From contig NZ_FPAG01000003.1 of assembly GCF_900116365.1 (NCBI RefSeq), positions 62,001-126,000 of the forward strand: a stretch of 64,000 nt of DNA, written 5' to 3'. The DNA comes from Zhouia amylolytica. Its GTDB lineage: Bacteria; Bacteroidota; Bacteroidia; Flavobacteriales; Flavobacteriaceae. Shown here piece after piece: positions 16,823 to 26,290 of the stretch (within the stretch, counting starts at the first letter, position 1; the number at the start of each line of letters is the position of its first letter). The notes beneath the pieces were generated by a model. It made no database searches, was not told where the DNA came from, and was given only the letters and a program-made list of their open reading frames with translations. A program made the translations under genes and the position numbers.

Positions 16823-17773
16823 ATGACAGGAACGGTTTATAAATCTACCGGTAGCTGGTATACAGTGAAAACTTCAACAGGAGAAGTTTATGAATGCCGT
16901 ATAAAGGGGAAATTCAGGATTCAAGGGATTAAAAGTACAAATCCGGTAGCAGTAGGTGATGTGGTGGAATTTGATCTGGAGACTATTGGTGACGACAAAA
17001 TTGGCGTTATTAAAGAAATCCATGACCGCGAAAACTACATCGTCCGTAAATCTGTAAACCTTTCCAAACGAACCCATGTTATTGCAGCAAATATCGATCA
17101 GGTATTTTTAATTGTTACAGTCAGTAACCCTGTTACCTATACTTCATTTATAGATAGATTCTTAGTGACAGCTGAGGCCTATGATATTAAAGCCATTTTA
17201 TTATTTAATAAAATAGATACCTATTCGGATGAAGATAAGGCACAAGCCGGGTATTTAACCGAAATATATCGCAAGATTGGATATGAGTGTTTAGGGGTTT
17301 CCGCCAGAACAGGGGAAAATGTGGATAAGGTTAAAGAAATGATGAACGGAAAAACTTCCATGTTCTCAGGTCATTCCGGCGTTGGGAAATCCACTTTAGT
17401 CAATAAAATTGAGTCTGGTTTAAATATAAAAACTGCAGAAATTTCAGAGTATCATCAACAAGGTCAGCACACAACCACATTTGCAGAAATGTACGACTTG
17501 AGCTTTGATGCTCGTATTATTGATACCCCTGGTATCAGAGGTTTTGGAGTGGTTGATATGGATAAGGATGAAATAGGAGATTATTTCCCTGAGTTTTTTG
17601 CTTTAAAAGGCAATTGTAAGTTCAATAATTGTTTGCATGTCGATGAACCAAAATGTGCTGTTAAAGAAGCTTTGGAGAAGGATGAAGTCTCGTGGTCTCG
17701 ATATAGAAGTTATTTACAGTTGCTAGAAGGGGATGACGAACCCTATCGTACTGATATTTATGGGGAGGAGTAA
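16823..17773 (+). CDS. rsgA: Ribosome small subunit-dependent GTPase RsgA
   Basis: This 316-residue protein has an N-terminal OB fold, a circularly permuted GTPase domain with NKID (G4) before the P-loop GHSGVGKST (residues 183-191) and DTPGIRGF (G3), and a C-terminal zinc site with Cys, Cys, His and Cys in the CKFNNCLHVDEPKC segment. It checks late 30S subunit maturation. A longer frame from a TTG at 16784 exists, but it would begin directly behind the terminator and overlap a promoter-like TTATTTTG; the ATG at 16823 gives the normal N-terminus (MTGTVYKSTG). Confidence 0.95.
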   Translation: MTGTVYKSTGSWYTVKTSTGEVYECRIKGKFRIQGIKSTNPVAVGDVVEFDLETIGDDKIGVIKEIHDRENYIVRKSVNLSKRTHVIAANIDQVFLIVTVSNPVTYTSFIDRFLVTAEAYDIKAILLFNKIDTYSDEDKAQAGYLTEIYRKIGYECLGVSARTGENVDKVKEMMNGKTSMFSGHSGVGKSTLVNKIESGLNIKTAEISEYHQQGQHTTTFAEMYDLSFDARIIDTPGIRGFGVVDMDKDEIGDYFPEFFALKGNCKFNNCLHVDEPKCAVKEALEKDEVSWSRYRSYLQLLEGDDEPYRTDIYGEE

Positions 17774-17800
17774 TAATAACCGTTTAAATTTTATATTGTA

Positions 17801-18253
17801 ATGCGAGCAGTAATTCAACGTGTCAATGAAGCTAGTGTCACTATAAATGGTGAAGTGAAATCCGCGATAGATAAAGGGGTGCTCATTTTGTTAGGGATTG
17901 AGGAGGAAGATGGTAAAGATGATATAGAATGGCTTTCCAGAAAAATATCGAACCTTAGAATTTATAATGATGAGAATGGTGTAATGAATCGATCGCTAAT
18001 TGATGAAGGAGGGGATGCTATTGTGGTTAGCCAGTTTACCTTGCATGCATCAACAAAAAAAGGCAACAGGCCTTCCTATATTAAAGCAGCTAAACCTAAT
18101 GTTGCAATTCCAGTTTATGAAGCTTTTGTGACTCATCTTGAAAAGGATTTGAATAAAAAAGTTGGAACAGGTGAGTTTGGAGCCGATATGAAAGTGGCTT
18201 TAATTAATGATGGTCCGGTAACCATAATCATAGACACCAAGAATAAAGAGTAA
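17801..18253 (+). CDS. dtd: D-aminoacyl-tRNA deacylase
   Basis: This 150-residue protein is a full-length DTD. It starts MRAVIQRVNEASV and carries the two signature blocks, SQFTLHA in the middle and NDGPVTI at the C-terminus (cross-subunit GP motif). It hydrolyses D-aminoacyl-tRNAs and glycyl-tRNA-Ala mistakes. It is 27 bases behind rsgA and probably co-transcribed. Confidence 0.96.
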   Translation: MRAVIQRVNEASVTINGEVKSAIDKGVLILLGIEEEDGKDDIEWLSRKISNLRIYNDENGVMNRSLIDEGGDAIVVSQFTLHASTKKGNRPSYIKAAKPNVAIPVYEAFVTHLEKDLNKKVGTGEFGADMKVALINDGPVTIIIDTKNKE

Positions 18254-18333
18254 GATTCAAGGTTGTAGGAATTTCTTCTTTTTTAGATAATTTTGGTTAT
18301 ATTTAACACGATTTTAAGATAAATCTGTTAAGT

Positions 18334-20250
18334 ATGTTTAGGAAAATTCTTCCTTTTTGTTTTTTTATATTCGTAGGTCTTACCGCTTTATGGGCGCAAC
18401 AAAGTAAGTATTATCAGGCCAGTACAATTCCGTTATCGCTTAAAAAAGAAGCCAATGCGGTCATTCGATTTTCTGAGATGAAAATAGAACTCGAATCCCA
18501 GAATTTAATGAATGTTAAAGGTAAAAGAATTGTTGCCGTTTTAAATAAATTAGGTAACAATGATTTAGGAGTGTATTTATATTATGATGATAATGTTAAA
18601 ATCAAAAATATAAAAGCAGTCATTTTTGACGCATTCGGAAATGAAATTAAAACAATAAAACAAAAGCATTTTAAAGACGTAAGCGCAGTAAGTGGAGGTA
18701 CCTTATATTCAGATTCCAGAGTGTTATATTTAGAATATACTCCAGTGTCATTTCCTTTTACTGTTGCCTACGAATATGAATACGAAACATCCAATACGGC
18801 TTTTATTCCAACATGGAGTCCTTTGGAAGGCTTTAGAGTAAGTACTGAATTAAGTACCATAGCAATTACGGACCAGACAGGTTTAGGATTAAGGGCAAAG
18901 GAGAAAAACTTTCTTGACTTTCCTGGAATTGAAAATCAATCTACTGAAGAAACAATTACCTATACAGCAAAAAACTTGGAAGCTGTCGAATATGAAGAAT
19001 TTAGCCCATCATTGAGGTCTTATAAACCTCAAGTGTTATTCGCAATATCTAAACTTCATTTGGAGGGAGTAGATGGAGAAGTTCACAATTGGGCAGATAT
19101 GGGAAAATGGCAATATGATAATTTGCTTGTCGGAACGGATGAACTGCCGGAAGATACAGTCAATAAAATGAAGGTTTTAACGGCAGACCTGGAGGACCCG
19201 CTTGAGAAAGCCAAGGTTGTCTATCAGTATATGCAGGAGAATACAAGGTATATAAGTGTTCAAGTGGGTATTGGAGGGTGGAGGCCAATAAAGGCAGAAA
19301 TAGTTGATGAGGTTAAATATGGAGACTGTAAAGGATTAACAAATTACACAAGAGCTCTTTTAAAGGCGGTAGGAGTAAAGTCTTATTATGCCGTTGTTTA
19401 TGCCGGATCTGATAAGAGAGGGATGGAAGAAAATTTTGCTTCCATGCAGGGAAATCACGTCATACTCAATATTCCTTCGGACAATGGAGATGTCTGGCTT
19501 GAATGCACTAGTCAGATACATCCTTTTGGGTTTTTAGGTGATTTTACAGATAACCGAGACGTACTGGTGGTAACTGCTGAAGGTGGGGTTATCAAGCGAA
19601 CACATGCCTATAAGGACGATAGGAACCATCAACAGATAAATGCGGAATATAAATTAGATGAAACAGGGAGTATTAGTGGTGAAGTTTTAATTAAAACTAG
19701 TGGAATACAATACGATCAGCATTTTGTTATTAACGATTATTCGAAGGACGAAATTGAAGAACATTACAAAAGTTATTGGAGTAATATCAATAATTTAAAC
19801 ATTGAAAGTTTTAATCTTGAAAATGAAAAAAGCAATATCAAGTTCATCGAAAAAATTCAAATATCCGCTACGAAATATGCCTCCTTGGCAGGTGAAAGGA
19901 TGATTTTTGCACCAAATGCTTTCAATAAACTAAGTAATATTCCAAACAGGTATAGAAACAGAAAAATGCCGCTGGAGATTGATAGAGGATTTTTTGATGA
20001 GGATGAATTTAGTGTTCATTTACCAGAGGGATATGAAATAGAGGCAATGGCCGAAAGTAAATCAATAGAAAATGAATTTGGAATCTATAAGGTAGATCTT
20101 ATAAAGAATGGCGATAATTCTATTAAATTAAAACGTAGTTTGATCATTCATGAAGGTAGGTATTCGAAAGAAAAGTATGCTGCATTTCGTGAATTTTTAA
20201 TGAAAATAAATAAATGCGATAATGCCAAAATTGTTTTAATCAAAAGTTAA
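18334..20250 (+). CDS. Secreted/periplasmic DUF3857 transglutaminase-like protein
   Basis: This 638-residue protein has a signal peptide ending near ALWAQ, an N-terminal DUF3857 beta-domain, a central transglutaminase-like cysteine protease fold, and a C-terminal DUF3858-like beta region. Catalytic candidates are Cys332 (GDCKG) and His375 (GNHVIL); at the usual Asp position there is Glu390 (WLECTS). It is the first of two adjacent paralogues, with a 20-base gap. Such pairs are common in Bacteroidota; substrates are unknown. Likely location is periplasm or outer membrane. The first methionine is followed by a normal basic/hydrophobic signal sequence, supporting the start. Confidence 0.85.
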   Translation: MFRKILPFCFFIFVGLTALWAQQSKYYQASTIPLSLKKEANAVIRFSEMKIELESQNLMNVKGKRIVAVLNKLGNNDLGVYLYYDDNVKIKNIKAVIFDAFGNEIKTIKQKHFKDVSAVSGGTLYSDSRVLYLEYTPVSFPFTVAYEYEYETSNTAFIPTWSPLEGFRVSTELSTIAITDQTGLGLRAKEKNFLDFPGIENQSTEETITYTAKNLEAVEYEEFSPSLRSYKPQVLFAISKLHLEGVDGEVHNWADMGKWQYDNLLVGTDELPEDTVNKMKVLTADLEDPLEKAKVVYQYMQENTRYISVQVGIGGWRPIKAEIVDEVKYGDCKGLTNYTRALLKAVGVKSYYAVVYAGSDKRGMEENFASMQGNHVILNIPSDNGDVWLECTSQIHPFGFLGDFTDNRDVLVVTAEGGVIKRTHAYKDDRNHQQINAEYKLDETGSISGEVLIKTSGIQYDQHFVINDYSKDEIEEHYKSYWSNINNLNIESFNLENEKSNIKFIEKIQISATKYASLAGERMIFAPNAFNKLSNIPNRYRNRKMPLEIDRGFFDEDEFSVHLPEGYEIEAMAESKSIENEFGIYKVDLIKNGDNSIKLKRSLIIHEGRYSKEKYAAFREFLMKINKCDNAKIVLIKS

Positions 20251-20270
20251 CCGCTACCAAATAAATCATT

Positions 20271-22283
20271 ATGAAATTTAAAATTACAATTGTTTTAATC
20301 TTAACCTCATTCTATTTTTCAACAGCACAGGATTTTGATTTTGGAAAAGTTTCCAAAGAGGAAATTCTGGAAAAAGTTCATCCTGGAGATTCTTCAGCTC
20401 CAGCAGCTATTTTATTTAAAAAAGGACGTTTAACCATGGAGTATGATAATGGATGGTATTATAATTTAGAAGTAGAGGCCAGAGTTAAAATATACACGAA
20501 AGAGGGGTATAGTTATGCTACAATGGCTGTGCCATTATATGCAGGTAAAAACCGTTCAAATGATGAAGAGATGAGAAGCCTGAAGGCAATTACATACAAT
20601 TTGGAAAATGGCAAAGTAACGGATGAAAAAATGAAGAAAAGTGGTGAGTTTTTAGAAGAAGTTAATGATTATTGGAATCAAAAAAAGTTTACCCTGCCTA
20701 ATGTTAAGGAAGGTTCGGTGATAGAATATAAATATCGAATTCGCTCTCCGTATATTCATAGTTTGCCTGAATGGAAGTTTCAGTATGATATACCTGTTAA
20801 TCATATAGTGTATAAGACTGAAATTCCCGAATATTTAGGGTATAAAGAATTTAATAAAGGATATTTTGCTATTAAACGTAACACAACAGCTTTTAAGAAA
20901 ACGATGAGCATGAGGTATCAGTATAGTGAGCCAGGGAAAGTGACAACGAGTGCGCATAAAACTCAAACATCTAATTTAGAGGTTTTGTGTAACATTACTG
21001 AATATGAGGGAACTTCAGTGCCAAAGTTAAAAGATGAGAATTACGTAAATAACATAGATAATTACAGAAGTGCTGTAAAACATGAGCTGGCTTATACCAA
21101 AATGCCTAGTTCACCAATTGAGTACTTTAACCAAACCTGGGAGCACGTTACAAAAACGATATATGAATCATCAAACTTTGGCGGACAGTTGGTGAAATCA
21201 GGTTATTTTGAAAATGATATTCAAGACTTGGTTAAGGAAGTTCAAAACCCTATGGAAAAGGTGGCATTAATTTACAACTATGTTAAACAAATAATGAATT
21301 GGAATCAATACACCGGCGTGTATTGTAGCGATGGAGTTAAAAAGGCATATAGTTCAAAAACTGGTAATGTGGCGGAGATTAATTTAATGCTTACTGCAAT
21401 GTTGCGTTCCCAGGGTGTCAATGCGAATCCGGTCTTGGTAAGTACACGAAATCATGGAGTTCCTTTTTTTCCAACGAAAGATGGATTCAATTATGTCATT
21501 TGTGCCATTGAAATAGATAACTCTTTAATTTTGTTAGACGGTACAAGTAAGTTTAGTGGGCCAAATATACTTCCTGAAAAGACCTTGAATTGGTTTGGAA
21601 GATTGGTTAGAGAAAATGGTAGTTCAGCAGAGGTGAATCTCATGCCTTCGAGCCCTTCTAAATCCTTAGTGAATATGATGGTTGATTTAAATGAGGATGG
21701 TACTTTGAAAGGAAAATATAGAAGACAACTTACCAAACATAGAGCCTTGACTTATCGTCAAGTCTATTCTATTATGGCAGAAGACGAATATGTAGAAAAC
21801 ATTGAAAATGCTTTTGAAGGTATTGTTGTCGAAAACCATGAAGTGAAAAACATGGAAGATCTTTCTAAACCAATCGTTGAAAGTATTGATTTTAAAAAGG
21901 AAGGTTCTGCAGATGTAATAGGTGATAAAATATACTTCTCTCCATTGTTTTTCTTTACCCGTAAGGAAAACCCGTTCAAACTGGAAAAAAGAGAATTTCC
22001 AATTGATTTTTCGTACCCAAAATCAAATCGGTATATGGTAAATATAAATATCCCGGAGGGGTATAGAATTGAATCTTATCCCGAACCAATGATTTTAAAG
22101 TTGCCAGAGGATTTGGGAATGTTTAAATTCGTAACGAAAATATCTCAGAATGTAATTCAATTAAGTATTAGTACCGATATTAATAGTGCAATAATTAGTT
22201 CGGTATATTATGATACAATTAAGGAGTTTTATAAGCAATTAGTTGCAAAGCAAACGGAAAAAATAGTGTTGACTAAAGTATAA
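20271..22283 (+). CDS. Secreted DUF3857/DUF3858 transglutaminase-fold protein, predicted catalytically inactive
   Basis: This 670-residue paralogue of the preceding gene has a signal peptide (ending FYFSTAQ), DUF3857, transglutaminase-like core and DUF3858 C-terminus. The core retains the fold (GNVAEINLMLTAMLRSQG) but the catalytic Cys position is Val367 and the catalytic His position is Tyr408, while Asp is kept in LLDGTS. It is therefore probably a pseudoenzyme that binds peptide or glycan, or partners with its active neighbour. This is inferred from motif alignment to the neighbour. The next gene starts two bases after its stop. Confidence 0.84.
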   Translation: MKFKITIVLILTSFYFSTAQDFDFGKVSKEEILEKVHPGDSSAPAAILFKKGRLTMEYDNGWYYNLEVEARVKIYTKEGYSYATMAVPLYAGKNRSNDEEMRSLKAITYNLENGKVTDEKMKKSGEFLEEVNDYWNQKKFTLPNVKEGSVIEYKYRIRSPYIHSLPEWKFQYDIPVNHIVYKTEIPEYLGYKEFNKGYFAIKRNTTAFKKTMSMRYQYSEPGKVTTSAHKTQTSNLEVLCNITEYEGTSVPKLKDENYVNNIDNYRSAVKHELAYTKMPSSPIEYFNQTWEHVTKTIYESSNFGGQLVKSGYFENDIQDLVKEVQNPMEKVALIYNYVKQIMNWNQYTGVYCSDGVKKAYSSKTGNVAEINLMLTAMLRSQGVNANPVLVSTRNHGVPFFPTKDGFNYVICAIEIDNSLILLDGTSKFSGPNILPEKTLNWFGRLVRENGSSAEVNLMPSSPSKSLVNMMVDLNEDGTLKGKYRRQLTKHRALTYRQVYSIMAEDEYVENIENAFEGIVVENHEVKNMEDLSKPIVESIDFKKEGSADVIGDKIYFSPLFFFTRKENPFKLEKREFPIDFSYPKSNRYMVNINIPEGYRIESYPEPMILKLPEDLGMFKFVTKISQNVIQLSISTDINSAIISSVYYDTIKEFYKQLVAKQTEKIVLTKV

Positions 22284-22285
22284 TC

Positions 22286-22612
22286 ATGAATATTAAGGAT
22301 TCTCAATTAGCCGTAGATCAGTGGATAAAAAAACACGGAGTTCGTTATTTTAACGAATTGACAAATATGGCACAACTAACTGAAGAGGTGGGCGAAGTAG
22401 CAAGAATAATTGCTAGACGATATGGAGAGCAAAGTGAAAAAGAGAGCGATAAGGAAAAGGATTTAGGAGAGGAACTGGCCGATGTGGTTTTTGTGGTGCT
22501 ATGTTTGGCAAACCAAACCGGGATTGATCTTCAAGAGGCCTTTGATAAAAAAATGGATCATAAAAGCAGACGCGATCACGATCGACACCATAGTAACGAA
22601 AAGCTTAAATAA
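22286..22612 (+). CDS. MazG-like nucleotide pyrophosphohydrolase
   Basis: This 108-residue all-helical protein has the MazG metal-binding pattern: E34xxE37 in TEEVGEVARI and ExxD in EELADVV. It probably cleaves non-canonical or deoxy-nucleoside triphosphates to monophosphates. The C-terminus is unusually rich in His, Arg and Asp (SRRDHDRHH). It begins two bases after the upstream DUF3857 gene and is followed by a strong terminator. Confidence 0.9.
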   Translation: MNIKDSQLAVDQWIKKHGVRYFNELTNMAQLTEEVGEVARIIARRYGEQSEKESDKEKDLGEELADVVFVVLCLANQTGIDLQEAFDKKMDHKSRRDHDRHHSNEKLK

Positions 22613-22620
22613 TGTTATTT

Positions 22621-22650
22621 AAAGATTCCCGCAATTGCGGGAATCTTTTT
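22621..22650. terminator. Strong palindromic terminator after the MazG gene
   Basis: Positions 22621-22648 are a perfect 28-base palindrome with GATTCCCGC as the core of the left arm, continuing into a T-run on the plus strand and preceded by As, so it could act in both directions. It separates the dtd-mazG group from aroA. Confidence 0.9.
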
Positions 22651-22684
22651 TAAATTTACACCTTATTTAATAAATAGTTTTAAA

Positions 22685-23917
22685 GTGAATTTACACCTTC
22701 ATTCTTCGGTAACCAAGCTAATAGAAAATATAGAAATAACGGGGTCTAAAAGCGAAAGTAACAGGGCATTACTATTACAGGCTTTATATCCGGCATTGCA
22801 CATAGAAAATATATCTAATTCAGATGATTCTGAAGTAATGCAAAAGGGATTGAAAATTTTAAATGGGGAGGTAGATATTCACCATGCAGGAACAGCTATG
22901 CGCTTTTTAACTACATTTTTTGCTACCCAAGAAGGTAGAGAGGTGGTGCTTACAGGTTCTCAACGTATGAAAGAACGTCCAATTAGAATTTTAGTGGATG
23001 CCTTAAAACAATTAAATGCTTCTATCGAGTATACTGACAATGATGGTTATCCACCATTAAAAATAGTGGGAAAAAACCTTTCAGCTAATAAAGTAACCAT
23101 GGCGGCCAATGTGAGCAGTCAATATATATCTTCGATATTGCTTTCAGCGCCGTTTCTGCAAAACGGTATTATTTTGGAGCTTGAAGGTAAGATAACCTCT
23201 GTGCCTTATATAAATATGACCTTAGGATTACTGAGTCAAATTGGAGTGACCTCTACTTTTGAAGGAAATGTAATCAAGGTTGAACCTATTGCTGATATAG
23301 AAAAAGCCAAGACAATTGTTGTTGAGTCTGATTGGAGTTCAGCCTCGTATTTCTATAGTATAATCGCTTTGTGTGATGTAGGATCAACCATTAAACTTTC
23401 CAGTTACAAAAAAGACAGCCTTCAGGGTGATTCGGTTTTAACAGAGATTTATAAAGATTTTGGAGTGGCGACTACCTTTGAAGATAATACAATTAGTATA
23501 ACTAAAGAGAGAGCGGTAGCCAGGGATACTTCCATTCAAATAGACTTAAGTAATGCCCCGGATATAGCACAAACAATAGCTGTGACTTCTTTTGGATTAG
23601 GGATCGCATGCGATTTAAGTGGATTGCATACCCTTAAAATTAAGGAAACAGATAGACTGGAAGCTTTAAAAGCGGAGCTTGGTAAGTTAGGCGCAGAAAT
23701 TGAAGTTACGGATAAGGAATTGCATCTTAAGCCTTCTGATTATATCAATCCTGATATAGCTATTGATACCTATAACGATCATAGAATGGCTATGGCATTT
23801 GCACCATTGGCATTAAAAACTTCTATCATTATAAACGATGCAGAAGTGGTGTCTAAATCATACCCGGATTTCTGGAATGATATGAAGAAATTACATTTTA
23901 ATTTAAAGGAATTATAA
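22685..23917 (+). CDS. aroA: 3-phosphoshikimate 1-carboxyvinyltransferase (EPSP synthase)
   Basis: This 410-residue protein has the EPSP synthase landmarks GSKSESNRALLL near residue 20, HAGTAMRFL (PEP site), and KETDRLEAL and DHRMAMAF towards the C-terminus. It joins shikimate-3-phosphate and PEP, a step between the DAHP synthase and prephenate enzymes encoded at 12.8-16.7 kb, but it has its own transcription unit. The start codon is GTG at 22685. NHAGTAMRF replaces the commoner NAGTAMR with a leading His (DIHHAGTAM), a conserved-looking variation seen in Bacteroidota. Confidence 0.95.
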   Translation: MNLHLHSSVTKLIENIEITGSKSESNRALLLQALYPALHIENISNSDDSEVMQKGLKILNGEVDIHHAGTAMRFLTTFFATQEGREVVLTGSQRMKERPIRILVDALKQLNASIEYTDNDGYPPLKIVGKNLSANKVTMAANVSSQYISSILLSAPFLQNGIILELEGKITSVPYINMTLGLLSQIGVTSTFEGNVIKVEPIADIEKAKTIVVESDWSSASYFYSIIALCDVGSTIKLSSYKKDSLQGDSVLTEIYKDFGVATTFEDNTISITKERAVARDTSIQIDLSNAPDIAQTIAVTSFGLGIACDLSGLHTLKIKETDRLEALKAELGKLGAEIEVTDKELHLKPSDYINPDIAIDTYNDHRMAMAFAPLALKTSIIINDAEVVSKSYPDFWNDMKKLHFNLKEL

Positions 23918-23946
23918 GCCTAAATTAGAATTAATTGCCTATTTCC

Positions 23947-23978
23947 TTGACAACCCCTGTTTTAGGATTGTATATTTG
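23947..23978 (+). promoter_or_regulatory. Probable queA promoter
   Basis: TATATTTG (23971-23978) is a perfect -7 box. TTG (23947-23949) lies 21 bases upstream as -33. The queA ATG at 24003 is 24 bases downstream. Confidence 0.65.
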
Positions 23979-24002
23979 CAGGCTTAAAAAATACTTTTTT
24001 AG

Positions 24003-25052
24003 ATGAAATTATCTCATTTTAACTTTGATCTTCCGAAAGATTTGTTGGCTGAGTATCCATCAGAATCGAGAGATGAAGCTCGCTTAATGGTGGTGCACCG
24101 AGAAACAGGAGAAATTGAACATAAACTTTTCAAAGACCTTATCGACTATTTCGACGAAGGGGATGTTATGGTGCTTAATAATACCAAAGTATTTCCTGCT
24201 CGTTTGTTTGGTAATAAAGAGAAAACAGGTGCGCGTATCGAAGTGTTTTTGTTAAGAGAACTGAATGCAGATCAGCGTTTATGGGATGTTTTGGTTGACC
24301 CGGCAAGGAAAATCAGAATCGGAAATAAATTATATTTTGGTGAAGATGAAAGCCTTGTTGCAGAAGTGATTGATAATACTACATCAAGAGGTAGAACCCT
24401 TCGTTTTTTATATGATGGTTCTTATGATGAGTTTAGACAAAAGCTTAGTGAATTAGGGGAAACTCCATTGCCAAAATATATCAAAAGAGATGTTGAGCCA
24501 GAGGATGAAGAGCGTTATCAGACGATTTATGCAAAGCATGAAGGAGCAGTAGCTGCACCAACGGCTGGACTACATTTTTCAAAGCACTTGCTGAAACGTT
24601 TAGAGATTAAAGGAATTGATTTTGCGGAAGTAACCTTACATGTTGGCCTGGGAACTTTCAACCCTGTTGAGGTTGAAGATCTTTCTAAGCATAAAATGGA
24701 CAGTGAAGAGCTTTATATCGATGATAAATCTGTTGATACTGTTAACAGTGCAAAAGCTAAAAAACATAAAGTATGTGCCGTTGGGACAACCGTAATGCGA
24801 GGTCTGGAAAGCTCAGTTTCTTCGGCAAGAACTTTGAATACATTTCAAGGTTGGACTAACAAGTTTATATTCCCTCCTTATGAGTTTAGCATTGCGGATT
24901 GTATGATCACAAACTTTCATACACCGAAATCAACATTGTTAATGATGGTTTCAGCATTCGCAGGGCACGACCTTATGATGAAGGCCTATAAAGAAGCGGT
25001 AAAAGAAAAATATAAATTTTATTCATACGGAGATGCAATGCTGATTTTGTAA
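24003..25052 (+). CDS. queA: tRNA preQ1(34) S-adenosylmethionine ribosyltransferase-isomerase
   Basis: This 349-residue protein is full-length QueA, starting [11 protein letters not shown] and containing [13 protein letters not shown], the [12 protein letters not shown] block and the C-terminal [16 protein letters not shown]. It transfers the ribosyl part of SAM to preQ1 in the anticodon of Asp, Asn, His and Tyr tRNAs to make epoxyqueuosine. Flanked by its own promoter and a terminator, so probably monocistronic. Confidence 0.97.
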   Translation: MKLSHFNFDLPKDLLAEYPSESRDEARLMVVHRETGEIEHKLFKDLIDYFDEGDVMVLNNTKVFPARLFGNKEKTGARIEVFLLRELNADQRLWDVLVDPARKIRIGNKLYFGEDESLVAEVIDNTTSRGRTLRFLYDGSYDEFRQKLSELGETPLPKYIKRDVEPEDEERYQTIYAKHEGAVAAPTAGLHFSKHLLKRLEIKGIDFAEVTLHVGLGTFNPVEVEDLSKHKMDSEELYIDDKSVDTVNSAKAKKHKVCAVGTTVMRGLESSVSSARTLNTFQGWTNKFIFPPYEFSIADCMITNFHTPKSTLLMMVSAFAGHDLMMKAYKEAVKEKYKFYSYGDAMLIL

Positions 25053-25077
25053 TCCCTCAGGATAAATGAAAATATCG

Positions 25078-25109
25078 TAGGGTCCTGCTGAAAAGCAGGA
25101 CCCTATTTT
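25078..25109 (+). terminator. Terminator of queA
   Basis: TAGGGTCCTGCT (25078-25089), loop GAAA and AGCAGGACCCTA (25094-25105) form a perfect 12-bp stem followed by TTTTA. Confidence 0.93.
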
Positions 25110-25160
25110 ATATATAAAAGGAGGTATTTTAATAATTCGTATTTTATTAGATATCTTCAC

Positions 25161-25168
25161 TATTTTTG
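25161..25168 (+). promoter_or_regulatory. -7 box immediately before rlmN
   Basis: TATTTTTG ends only four bases before the first ATG of rlmN. No good -33 box is visible. If used, the transcript would begin at or within the start codon pair ATGATG. Confidence 0.5.
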
Positions 25169-25172
25169 CAAT

Positions 25173-26216
25173 ATGATGGAAGTAACTAAAAAAGATATAA
25201 GAGCACTTACCAAAGAAGAACTAAGAGCGTTTTTTGTTTCCAACGGAGATAAGGCTTTTAGAGGAAATCAGGTATACGAGTGGTTGTGGAATAAGGCAGC
25301 TCATTCTTTTGAAGATATGACCAGCATTTCCAAAGAAACTCGTAAAATGCTGAATGATAACTTCGTAATTAATCATGTGAAAGTAGATCATATGCAGCGA
25401 AGTAATGATGGTACCATTAAAAATGCTGTAAAGCTTTATGATGGATTGATCGTAGAATCGGTTCTTATTCCTGCAGCAACTCGTACCACCGCGTGTGTTT
25501 CAAGTCAGGTAGGTTGTAGTTTGGATTGTAAATTCTGCGCTACAGCAAGGCTTAAACGTATGCGAAATTTAAATCCTGATGAAATATATGATCAAGTCGT
25601 AGCTATAGATAATCAGAGTCGTTTGTATTATAACAGGCCTTTGTCAAATATAGTATTCATGGGAATGGGAGAACCACTTATGAACTATAAGAACGTTATT
25701 AAGGCTATAGATAAAATCACATCCCCGGAGGGGTTAGGAATGTCACCCCGAAGAATTACGGTTTCAACCTCAGGTGTCCCCAAAATGATCAAAAAACTTG
25801 CTGATGATGAGGTTAAATTCAAATTAGCTGTTTCGTTGCATGCAGCCTTAGATGATGTTCGAACCTCTATAATGCCATTCAATGAAAAGTTTCCGCTGGA
25901 TGATCTAAGGGAGGCCTTGGAATACTGGTATGCGAAAACAAAAAGTAGAATCACATATGAATACGTAATTTGGAAAGGTATTAATGATTTACGTAAGGAT
26001 GCAGAAGCTTTAGTTCGTTTCTGTAGGTTTGCACCATCTAAAGTTAATTTGATCGAGTATAATCCTATTGGAGATGATCAATTTAAGCAGGCTGGTAATG
26101 ATGCAATAAGTATGTATCAGGATCTGCTTGAGCGAAACGGAATAACTGTTACCGTTCGAAGATCTAGAGGTAAAGATATAGATGCTGCATGTGGGCAATT
26201 AGCGAATAAATCTTAA
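25173..26216 (+). CDS. rlmN: 23S rRNA (adenine2503-C2)/tRNA methyltransferase RlmN
   Basis: This 347-residue radical-SAM enzyme has the CxxxCxxC cluster motif in CSLDCKFC, the preceding SSQVGC block, the MGMGEP motif, and the C-terminal catalytic cysteine in DIDAACGQL. It methylates C2 of A2503 in 23S rRNA and A37 in some tRNAs. Length is slightly below E. coli RlmN (384). Two consecutive ATG codons (25173 and 25176) are possible starts. The -7 box ends four bases before, which suggests a leaderless or nearly leaderless mRNA. Confidence 0.96.
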   Translation: MMEVTKKDIRALTKEELRAFFVSNGDKAFRGNQVYEWLWNKAAHSFEDMTSISKETRKMLNDNFVINHVKVDHMQRSNDGTIKNAVKLYDGLIVESVLIPAATRTTACVSSQVGCSLDCKFCATARLKRMRNLNPDEIYDQVVAIDNQSRLYYNRPLSNIVFMGMGEPLMNYKNVIKAIDKITSPEGLGMSPRRITVSTSGVPKMIKKLADDEVKFKLAVSLHAALDDVRTSIMPFNEKFPLDDLREALEYWYAKTKSRITYEYVIWKGINDLRKDAEALVRFCRFAPSKVNLIEYNPIGDDQFKQAGNDAISMYQDLLERNGITVTVRRSRGKDIDAACGQLANKS

Positions 26217-26247
26217 TGAAGTTGTTCCTAATTATTCAAGCGAATTT

Positions 26248-26281
26248 TTTGCTAATATTTTTTTAGTAAATACTATCTTTG
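26248..26281 (+). promoter_or_regulatory. Probable promoter of the polyprenyl synthase gene
   Basis: TATCTTTG (26274-26281) is a perfect -7 box and TTTG (26248-26251) lies 22 bases upstream. A TTG at 26279 belongs to this box and cannot be the start codon; the ATG at 26291 is. Confidence 0.7.
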
Positions 26282-26290
26282 AAACCGCGA

